Below are positions 56,101 through 64,000 of a stretch of 64,000 nucleotides of DNA, in pieces; position 1 is the stretch's first letter; each line of letters starts with the position of its first letter. The position numbers and the translations under genes were made by a program. The notes beneath the pieces are model-generated. The model saw only the letters and a list, made by a program, of their open reading frames with translations. It made no database searches and had not been told where the DNA came from. Origin of the DNA: Ditylenchus dipsaci (Eukaryota; Nematoda; Chromadorea; Rhabditida; Anguinidae); NCBI GenBank assembly GCA_004194705.1, contig SADC01000967.1, forward strand, positions 1 to 64,000, given 5' to 3'.

Positions 56101-57850
56101 CTAACTAGAACAAAATATCGCTACCTGAAAATTACAAAACATTTTTGAAAATTTCGAAGAATTGCAAAGATGTGGCAGAAAAAATGTCAACATAGCTACT
56201 AAAAATGTTAGTGAAATAACACACAATTTTAGCCGTGACCGACATCTCGTTTGAGCAAGCAGCTGTGCTATTCAACATTGCATCACTCATGTCAGGTCTT
56301 GCTGCTGTCCAGGGTCAACAAAATGACGAACAGCTGAAAGCCATGGCCCGTCTATTTCAACAGTCTGCTGGAGCTTTCGCACAACTCAAAGAGACCGTAG
56401 TCAAGATGTTGCGACAGCAAAATCCTACTACTGACTTATTGCCCGACTCCTTAACCGCTTTTTCGTCTTTGATGCTGGCACAAGCTCAGGAAGCTATCTA
56501 CATTAAGGCAGCTAAGGGTGAGTGGCAAATAAAATAGCCTTGGTTTTAATTGAACACTTGTTACTAGATATGTGTTTAGACAGCTTAAAAACGACAGCTT
56601 TGGTCAAAATAGCGCAGCAATTAGCTGAATTTTACCACCAAACAGAGAAACTATTTGCTAGAGAACCTGTGAGCAATATCTGTGAAAAGGTTGGTTTCTA
56701 TAAAACTGGTTAAAATTAATACATAAAAAGTAGCAATAACTATTTGGATTGAGCGATATTTTTATTTTTAAATTTTCAGTCAAAATCGTTTTTGTTTGCT
56801 TAAAAGCGACAATAAACACTGGATAAATGACAGGACCTTTACCCAAATCAGGGGGCTTTTGCCTAGGCGCCCCACCCCTGCCTGTGTTATTTTGCATGCT
56901 TTTTCAAGCTTTAGACTTGATCAAGGATAGGTCAGAGTATGTAAGGAAGGTTCAAGCATATATTAGACTCACGTTTGAGTCCGTCCTAGCCTACTTTTAC
57001 CTAGACCTCGAGCTTGAAAAGTTACAAAAATACGGACAGGGGGATTTTTACCAAGCCAAAACCTACCGCTTCCAAGGGGATAGGGACAAATGGCCCTCCC
57101 TTACAAAAAATGGTCAAATAGTCATGTCTTTTTTCTGAAAACTTGAACTTTGAACTAAATTAGTGTCGCAAAATTGTCCCCTTTTTTCATTTTTCCCTTT
57201 TTCAATAGAATTGCATGTTTTGTTAATTTGACAATTTTTGTAAAGGGTCAAGTGAAAGGGTCCGGAATTTCGATTCATTCACACTATGTCTAGCCACCAC
57301 ATCAATTTTTGACAAAAGTTTTTAGAATATCGCCAAAACCAATTTAATTTTTTTTACTGAAAGCATGTTTTTAGAGCTGGCAAACTTTGCTAAATGGAAA
57401 AGCTCTGCTCTACTCAGGCTTGGCTCATTTGCATCAGGTTCAGTCTTTAGAAGCTGAAAAGAGTGATATGGTGAGCAATTAGCCAGATTGGGCGAAGCTC
57501 AACGCCTCCTGAGCAAAGCCAAAGGAGCTGTGGGATCTAGCCTACTTTACAAAGAGAACATGGAGAAAGTGGTCAAGATGTTGGACACAGCCAAAAAAGA
57601 AAATGACTTTATTGTAAGTAAAAAAGTTTTTAAATTGTCCAAATTTCAAAAAAAACTTTAGTACCATGCCCAAGTACCTGGTGTAAAAACGCTTGAAGAA
57701 TTGCCAAAGTCAAGCCTGGTGAAGCCAGCTCCGGTCCAGTTCCCAATGTCCACAGGATTCGTTGATCTGTTTGAGTCACTTGTTCAAGAACCCGGCCAAA
57801 AGAAGACCATTTTGGAAAAAGTGTGGAGATTCTTGAGCCCGGATTCTTGA
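53181..57850 (+). CDS. BRO1-domain protein, ALIX (PDCD6IP) relative lacking V domain
   Basis: Six exons: 53181-53391, 53445-53565, 56233-56517, 56580-56689, 57375-57613, 57662-57850. Starts MDKFISIPLKTTFDIDLTKS as ALIX does; then SLEMLMRYYDQLSVVESKLP, FKWNDAFDKG, DISFEQAAVLFNIASLMSGL, LFQQSAGAFAQLKETV, LMLAQAQEAIYIKAAK, TALVKIAQQLAEFY, GKALLYSGLAHLHQVQSLEA, KVVKMLDTAKKENDFI, YHAQVPGVKTLEELP and FVDLFESLV. These follow the BRO1 domain of ALIX, an ESCRT-III (CHMP4)-binding adaptor. The gene stops about 20 codons after the domain (KVWRFLSPDS), with no V domain or Pro-rich tail. Three frame shifts (near 53345, 53536, 57468) each fit one lost G. Short introns are 48-62 bp; the two long ones hold MITEs. 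Confidence 0.88.
53636..53954. mobile_element. Palindromic tRNA-derived element, copy 1
   Basis: Same structure as 59864-60206: outer arms AGCCATTTAGGTTTGAAAAA and inverse; each arm continues into a tRNA-like segment (GGTGGCGCAGTGCGTAAGCG on the left; GCATGCGGTATCGAACTTGC, a degraded B box, on the right strand). It sits in ALIX-like intron 2. TTAA at the right edge (53955-53958), TTGA at the left. Confidence 0.75.
54250..54494. mobile_element. Pogo-type MITE
   Basis: CAGTCAAACCTCGTTTTTCC, AAAGTTCGTTCCAGCC and TCGACACTTTTTGAGC at the left, inverted at the right (AATGTGTCGGACCC, GGCTGGAACGAAC, AAACGAGGTTT). TA at 54248-54249. ALIX-like intron 2. Confidence 0.85.
54621..54775. mobile_element. 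155-bp CCGTATTT-type MITE
   Basis: CCGTATTTTCCTATTAAGG to CGTTAATAGAGAAAATACGG, TA at 54619-54620 and 54776-54777. ALIX-like intron 2. Confidence 0.85.
55584..56057. mobile_element. hAT-like MITE, CAGGGAT/CAGGAAT ends
   Basis: CAGGGATCAGCAATTTGCC at the left, inverse GGAAAATTGCTCATTCCTG at the right. Arms of about 190 bp pair (TTTGGTAGATTTTCAGTCAT, AGCTTAGTCGATATGCTTCT). Flanking 8-mers CCAGAGCC and CTAGTACC agree at five positions. ALIX-like intron 2. Confidence 0.75.
56836..57062. mobile_element. MITE family G, copy 4
   Basis: TTTACCCAAATCAGGGGG and GATCAAGGATAGGTCAGAGT on one arm, TCCTAGCCTACTTTTACCTA and CAGGGGGATTTTTACC on the other. In ALIX-like intron 4. Confidence 0.65.
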
Positions 57851-57987
57851 GAATTGACTAATACATGTACTAATACTTAATGACAAATTGTGAAAGTCCA
57901 AACATTCTTTTTCTACGGTCACACCTTTTTTGTAAAGATATATGAAATGAAGAAATACTTTGCTTTAGTGATTGGCTAGTCAAGCTC

Positions 57988-57993
57988 AATAAA
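57988..57993 (+). terminator. Polyadenylation signal of the ALIX-like gene
   Basis: AATAAA 138 bp after the stop codon; a second AATAAA follows at once. Confidence 0.55.
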
Positions 57994-58149
57994 CAAATAA
58001 AAAAATATTTTCAATGCAATAATAGACATTTGAGCTTTCAAAAATTTATAGCATTAGATACACGGAAATCTCTGAGTAGGTCCCTAGGAATGACAGAACC
58101 CCAAGTGCACTTCCTCTCAATGAGGTATGAGCTCTCTAAGCCTAAGAAT

Positions 58150-58243
58150 GGCTAGAGAACTCATACTCTTCGGAGGTCAACGGCTGAAAAACTTATACTC
58201 TTTGGGGGTCAATGGCTAGAAAACTTTTACTCTTTGGGAATGG
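58150..58243. repeat. Three tandem copies of a ~32-bp unit
   Basis: GGCTAGAGAACTCATACTCT, GGCTGAAAAACTTATACTCT and GGCTAGAAAACTTTTACTCT, each followed by TTGGG.GTCAA or similar. Confidence 0.8.
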
Positions 58244-58512
58244 GCGTTGAAATTGGGGTTTTACGCCTAGCAACCTGTGACCGCGAGATATTCTGGTAGG
58301 GCGAATACCTTAGATCATTATTTGATAAGATGCGGAATTTAAAAAAAAGGTTACATGACGGCCTATATACCACGTTTCTGCCACAGAATAACCAAAGAGT
58401 ATCGATTCTCTGAGCGATAAGAGTCGAAACGCAAACCGAAAAAAACGACTTTTGGGAGGAAGGTGAGGATGGTCTAAGAGATCAACCCTACTGTAATATC
58501 TCGTTTCCACAG

Positions 58513-58621
58513 GTCCCGCTGGCGTGCTAAAGAAAGAACACCAGAAATGTCTTAACTGGATTCATCAAGCCGGAAGAAGCAACGCTGAATGCCTAGTCAG
58601 CAACAAAATCATACTAGACTG
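58513..58621 (+). CDS. Orphan exon, family unknown
   Basis: Acceptor TTTCCACAG at 58504-58512 and donor GTGAATGAG after 58621 bound an open frame: PAGVLKKEHQKCLNWIHQAG then RSNAECLVSNKIILDW. It lies beyond the ALIX-like polyadenylation site, so it belongs to another gene or a downstream alternative. No partner exon found. Confidence 0.35.
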
Positions 58622-59859
58622 GTGAATGAGACTTTACAATAACAATTCTGATTCTGATTTAGCCAAACTTTTTTGCATCTAGAGCTAAGAAGCATCAGAT
58701 CACTGGCTGGCTTGAGACTGGATGGGGTAGCTGGCTATTTTTCGGAAATTCTTTTGGAGTGAAGGGTGCCATATGGGCAAAAATGAAAAAACTTGAAATT
58801 TGTTCATTTTTTAAAACGCCTTATTTCTCAGCCTTTAATAACTTTTTAGTCGTTCTGTGAAATAACTTTGTAATTTTTGGCTGGCTCTGAAGTATTTAGC
58901 CAAGATATTCTTTCTATGTCACTAGATCAATGAAAAAATTAAATTTTGGGCGCCAGTAGCGAACACCAACTAACTTTCATATCAATTTCAACATTATTGG
59001 CCATCCGAAAAAAAAGCCCCGGAGGCTCTATTAGAGGAAATACGGTAGTATGAATGTGAGCAAAGTATTAAAAAATTTTCATTTTCGATAAATTTTACAT
59101 ACATAAGAACAAGCTTGGGTTACAAATTACATATTTATGCAGTTGTTGCAAAATTATTTTTCTCATTTTCATTTATTTTTGTGTAACTAATAGTGTGATC
59201 GTCTCGTAAAAGCACTTTATATGGCGGCTAAATAATAAGCATATTTGAAAATATTAAAACTTGTCGAATTAAAGAGGTTACTTGTTGATTCTGCAAGTCA
59301 TCCATCTTATGGCTGGTAATGATTCATGTCGTTTAAAAAAACTATGATTTTTTATATTGTCAATGTGACCAGCTATCAAAGCACGCTCATGGAGATTTAT
59401 TTTCAAAAGTGATTTTATAAAATCTTTTGCTTGAATTGAGACAACCGGCTCGGCTGGAAATCGGCGTCTGTTATCTGAATAAGAATTATTGGCAATGGTA
59501 GCGGAAGAAATTTTGACATTTTTCTTCGAATTTCAGCCAAAAAGCCTAAGTTTTAGTAAATGAGCCATTACTACAGTACAGTTCCGATAAATCACCAACT
59601 CTAGAGAAAAATCGAAAATGAAGCAGTAATTTGAAGAGTTTTGCAAAATATGTCGGGTGACGTTTTTTAGCCCTAGGACGACCACGTTGACCACAAAGTA
59701 GTCATGTGACATTACTCATGTCACGCTTGTGAACCTTTTTTCGACTGTTATAACACACTATGAAAAACAAGTAAAAGAATCTAGGTAGACCTTAATCTTA
59801 GCTTCAAAATGAGATAACTCATGAAGTTATATGACGATACCCAGCAGAATATAACCTAA
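58622..59859. other. No gene seen; one MITE right end at about 59047
   Basis: AT-rich. GGCTCTATTAGAGGAAATACGG followed by TA at about 59025-59048 is the right end of a CCGTATTT-type MITE without a found left end. Confidence 0.45.
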
Positions 59860-59863
59860 TTAA

Positions 59864-60206
59864 AGGAGGGGGAAAAGCCATTTAGGTTTGATAAAGTGGC
59901 TTAGGTGGCGCAGTGCGTAAGCCTTTGTGCTTTATTGTCATAAAAGGGCGCGCAGGTTCGATCCCGCATGCGTGCACTTCATTTTTTTGGCTTGTTTGAC
60001 CAGTTCTAGTGGTAATTTGGGTCGTTGATTCCGAATCTGGCATTCAAAAAATCTAATTACCTCTAAAACTGGCTAAAGAAGCCAAAAAATAGCGTGCCAC
60101 TACGTGGGATCAAACCTGCAACACCATTTTTGGCCAAAAAACGCAACCGCCTACGCACTGCGCATCGGGGCCACTTTTTCAAACCTAAATGGCTTTTCCC
60201 CCTCCT
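59864..60206. mobile_element. Palindromic tRNA-derived element, copy 2, TTAA flanks
   Basis: 343 bp between TTAA (59860-59863) and TTAA (60207-60210). Outer arms AGGAGGGGGAAAAGCCATTT and inverse. Inside the left arm: GGTGGCGCAGTGCGTAAGCC (A-box-like) and GGTTCGATCCC (B box) about 45 bp apart, as in a tRNA. The right arm has the same layout on the opposite strand (ATGCGCAGTGCGTAGGCGG; GGTTTGATCCC). So two tRNA-like Pol III promoters point inward from one inverted-repeat frame. Confidence 0.85.
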
Positions 60207-60210
60207 TTAA

Positions 60211-60975
60211 AGGTGACTTTGGGTCACCGGCCACTTCACTAGGAATGAACCACTTTTGAAATGATAATAGGCTAGATAGCTGCACATTTTTATTTATATT
60301 TTATTCTCTCATATTTAGATGGGTTTCAGATTCAAACCTATTCTAACAGAATGTGATGTACTATGTAACTTATCATCATTTTAAAATTTTTATTTTGTAT
60401 ATATGATCAAAGTGTGATCAACGTGATCAGCACTGACCGATATATGTGGTCGTCTAAGGGTTTGAAATATTTTTATGGATAAATCTTTTTTCTGCCACCT
60501 CTTGCTTATATTGGACAGAACCTGCTCGAGGTGGCTGTTGAATGTGATACAGAAGGTGGAGGCGGAGATTTATTGGGGGCAACTTTCTTTGGTACTTATG
60601 CACTTCGGGGGAACATTTTATATCAATTTGAGAATATAGTTAAAACGTCTCTCAAGTTCTTTTAATCGCTGAAAACGATAAAAAAACCTATTTATGACAC
60701 TTTCCAACATAAAAAATCAAATTAAAAGAATTTTTTTACCAAAAATTGGCCAAAATCTCGATTCTTCTTGGTACCGCAAGGCAAAACTTAAATTTTGATC
60801 GATTTTTTTTCTTCCAAAAATCGATTTTTTATTCAGGAAATTGTCAAAAAATAGCTTTAATATCATTTTTAGTGTAAAAATTTACTTATGAGATGTTCAA
60901 ACACTTTTCTCAAGTCAATATAAAATGCGCTAACCACCCAAAGTGCATAAGTGCCTAGTTTTGTTAGTTTTTCAG
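60211..60975. other. 3' flank of the kinase gene, nothing defined
   Basis: AT-rich. A short inversion-rich stretch (60700-60960) resembles MITE interior, with no clear termini. Further 3' kinase exons were not recognised. Confidence 0.4.
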
Positions 60976-63000
60976 TTATTGATGATCTAGTAAAAACCGC
61001 GTGTACTTTATATTTTTCACAAAACGTACAGATTTGTTTTTGATTACTAGAAGCTTTAGTTTCTTATCCTCCGGCCAAGGTTTTTCGCCATATATCATTT
61101 GGTAGGCAATTACTCCGACAGCATACCAATCTACTAATTTAGCATCACCCTACAATTTTTTTTCAAAATTAGTTTTCACTTCAAAAAACTGACCATAGAT
61201 GATATGGAAATGTGATCTTTGCCTGTTGGATCTATCTCAAATGTTTCTGGAGCTGTGTAGTCGATGTTGCCAGCTTTATACCATCCTTGACCGCCTCGAT
61301 CAACAGTTTCAGACAAACCAAATCACAAAGGACTATGTGGCCATGTTCATCTAGCAAAAAATTGTCTGTTTTCAAATCTCTGTGAACTATTTTTTTGCTG
61401 TGCAAGTAGCCCACAGCCAATACTATTTCTGACAAATAAAAACGTGCGTCTTCTTCCGAAATTTGTCTAACATGATGAAGAAATTTGTAGAATGGACCTC
61501 CTTGAGCAAGTTTTAGAATAATGTATATGTTATCATCATCCTGTAAAACAACATTTTTTGAGGGCATCAGGATTTTCAAAATTTGAATTTTACGCGAAAT
61601 ACTATTTTTCAGTTAGACTTTTTCTTGCCGTAGAAACATTTTTTTAAATTAAAATACTATTTCTCCGTAAAAAAAATTTCGCAGCTGAAATACTTTTTTC
61701 TTCCCCTACCCGTATTTTTTTGTTGTGAATGGTCGTTTTTAATGAAGACAAAATAGGCGGGGGAAAAAGCTTTTTTACGGCAAAAAAATTCTTTTTTGGC
61801 TCTTTTTCACGACTTGGTCCAAACGTCTCCAATTTTCTGGTTTCTGTTGACCACGATCAGTGATGAGTCGCCCCGCCCCGGAGCGCCTCGAAAGCGCACC
61901 GCAACACGCAGCCCAGTGCGTGGCACGCTGGCCTGGTTCGTCTTAAGAATAAAAATAGACACGGGCACAAGGCGGGTCGAAGGCAAAGTGCGAGGCTGAG
62001 TCGGGGTATGGTGCACCAGGAGCTTCTCCATTTATCCCAAACTTTTGCAAAAAAGGCTCAAGGATATTTTCCAAGGATGATGACAGCTTGAAAACATCTG
62101 ACACTGCTTTATGATCCGTGCGGTGCGCACCGAGGCGCCCCCATCCCGCGTAATAAAGCAGTGCCGGAGCGATAATTTAGCACACTTGAAGCGTGAGGCG
62201 GTGCAGGGCGATAGTCGGGCAAGCCCTGGGCGGTGATGTGGCGGTGGTCTGTCAATCAATAGGGCGTCCTTTTTTTCAGTTAAATTTTTTCAGTCTTTTT
62301 TGAATTCTTCTGTTGTTGCCAGTCACAAATTTGATTGAGTGGTACTTGTCGAGTTATCCGGACCCGCCCCCTGGCATCAGATGGGTAGAGCCCAACTCCT
62401 TAAGAAGTCATTTCACCTAGACCGTTTTCGACTTTCACAATTTTTTCATAAAAACGTGACAGGAGAGCTCATAGCTAGCTTATTAACCCTGCCCCTAGGT
62501 AGTGGTACCAAGTGATGGTGCTATGTGGTAGTTCTCAGATGGGGGAACACAAGAAAAGGTTAACCAGGAGTGGGGTACTCAGGAAGAGGTCAGCGTCGAG
62601 GGAGTATTCAGGAAGAGATACTCGGGTAGGGGTGTGTGATGGATTAATATTTATTAAAATTTCAAAATACGAGAGATGCGCCGAAAGGCGCTTTGTGGAT
62701 CTAGTACTATATCAGATATTTATTTTTTTTATTACTTCTATAACCTTTTAACTTACCCAATCGAAAGCTATAAGCTCGGTAATATACCTCGACGTGAGAA
62801 TTGTCAAAGCTGTAATTCAGCAGCAATTCTATCGACAGAATATCCTTTTCATGATTTATTTTAGGAATAACCTTTGCGGCAAAATATTTAGAAGAATCAG
62901 ATTTTAAGGTGACCAGATAAACTTTTCCAAATACTCCTTTGCCTAAAACCACAGGCTTGTTTGAATGGTGGAAACTGAAGTGTGATTTTCGAAGAAGTTG
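60976..63000 (-). CDS. Serine/threonine protein kinase, AGC-like, partial
   Basis: Minus-strand exons 62788-63000, 61194-61540 and 60976-61149. Exon 1: [14 protein letters not shown] (P-loop) and [10 protein letters not shown] (the VAIK Lys). Exon 2: [40 protein letters not shown] (catalytic loop), GHIVLCD followed, after a one-base shift, by [19 protein letters not shown] and IDYTAPETF (DFG and APE). Exon 3: [20 protein letters not shown] and a stop at 60976-60978. The shift at the DFG (GATTTGG) fits one lost T. The 44-bp intron between exons 2 and 3 is clean. The link between alpha-C and beta-4 and the last C-lobe helices were not found, so exons are missing or the gene is shortened. The upstream start lies beyond 63001. 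Confidence 0.8.
61860..62270. other. GC-rich block inside the kinase intron
   Basis: About 400 bp much richer in GC than its surroundings (GCCCCGCCCCGGAGCGCC; TGCGGTGCGCACCGAGGCGC), with a hairpin CACTGCTTTATGATCC...TAATAAAGCAGTG at about 62102-62166. No coding or RNA family recognised. Its composition suggests it was acquired. Confidence 0.5.
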
Positions 63001-63198
63001 CTGAAATACAAGAAATTATTTTTCCCGGCACGGACTAGGATAAATGTTGTATGGATTGAGCATACTCTTATTGCAAGCAAAAATGGTGATTTGTTTTCTA
63101 TTTTCGTGCTGTTTGCAGTACAACAGCATTTGAAAATTTGGAATTTGAATTTTTGTCTCGACACGAAAGCATAAAAATTGCTATATCTTTTCATAGTA

Positions 63199-63369
63199 CA
63201 GTCGACCTTCGACCGTACGAACCCCTGATAAGACGTACACTCGATAGTACGTACTCCTTGGAAGCGGTTTGGTCGGTTGGATTTTCCTAAAATAAAGCAA
63301 TTGGTGCCCTCTATAGTACGTAGCCCTAGTCCCAGTCCTTAGGGGGTACGTACTATCGAAGATCGACTG
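63199..63369. mobile_element. 171-bp pogo-type MITE, TA duplication
   Basis: CAGTCGACCTTCGACCGTAC to GTACGTACTATCGAAGATCG (then ACTG), TA at 63197-63198 and 63370-63371. TACGTACT-type motifs repeat inside both ends, as in the Tigger element at 1938-2134. Confidence 0.9.
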
Positions 63370-63371
63370 TA

Positions 63372-64000
63372 TTAACTTTTGACAGGACCTCCCCAAGTGA
63401 ACCTAAAACCCCCCCTTCAAAGGGCTTTTTTCTATAATCTAATTTTTTTTATTTTTGCAAAAGACTAATCCTAATCCAAGCTAGCGCGTTACACATTGCA
63501 AAAGAAAACTCAAAACAAAATCAAGGGACCCGAAAATAGTATGCTTAGAGAAAAATACTCTTTAGAGGAGGAGGGGGGGGGGGTTGGGTTACTGGGGGTT
63601 TTCGCGTTAACTTTTTTATCGTGAAACTTCAATCATAGCCTTTCCTCCGAAGAGTATGAGTTGATGTAATGAAGATTGACCTTAGTGTAAAATATCTATC
63701 TATATGCACGAGGCTAAAAAATATGTACATAAATGTATATAATAAATATACATAATAAAGAAAGCAAAAAGAAGGCTTTCTAATGTGTGGTCACTTTCTT
63801 GGTGGACTGTAAACTCAACAATCCTCACTCGCAAATAGAATAAATTTTTGTTCAATTTTCTAATAATGGCTGAGATTGAGGTCTACCAGATAAACTATTA
63901 ATGAAGTTGTTGTTGTTGGAGGCAGCCGGATATATATACTCCACTAGCGCTACTTTTTTCAACCTTTTCTGATTCAGAATAACTTTTTAATAGCTTATCT
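63372..64000. other. No gene seen
   Basis: AT-rich, with poly-G at about 63565-63585 and an AT-only stretch at 63725-63760. No exon recognised. Confidence 0.4.

Overview
This is eukaryotic, almost certainly metazoan, nuclear DNA: AT-rich, with GT-AG introns, AATAAA signals, and animal gene families (astacin with ShKT modules, ALIX/BRO1, Skp1, protein kinase). Introns free of insertions are only about 42-62 bp, both in host genes and inside transposase genes. That size suits a small-intron invertebrate (nematode, appendicularian or similar); I cannot place it further. I see no bacterial operons, rRNA, confident tRNA or CRISPR.

Layout. 1-2134: Tigger/pogo transposon cut by the window edge. 2-8.4 kb: repeats, including a pogo-type element with an unoccupied paralogous site nearby. 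8.9-9.9 and 19.4-20.5 kb: two paralogous intronless genes for an unrecognised secreted/membrane family (here A and B). 10-18.7 kb: foldback elements, a copied astacin exon, a gag-like remnant and a small secreted-peptide exon. 20.9-28 kb: a large inverted repeat carrying exon pieces, then nested MITEs and a second pogo copy. 28.5-33.7 kb (+): an astacin-like gene whose zinc site is destroyed. 34-38.7 kb: MITEs, an unrecognised terminal exon and a signal-peptide ORF. 39.6-41.4 kb: PIF/Harbinger element. 41.84-44.30 kb: complete MULE with FLYWCH-type transposase. 48.0-51.7 kb (+): Skp1-like gene. 53.2-57.9 kb (+): BRO1-only ALIX relative. 61.0-63.0 kb (-): protein kinase.

Three themes. (1) Most of the sequence is transposon-derived, and several families have terminal repeats built from short tandem units. 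(2) Introns longer than about 380 bp contain MITEs or hairpins. (3) Almost every frame break found in recognisable genes can be explained by loss of one base, usually from a homopolymer. That pattern suggests deletion errors in the assembly as much as real decay, so 'pseudogene' calls should be read with care.
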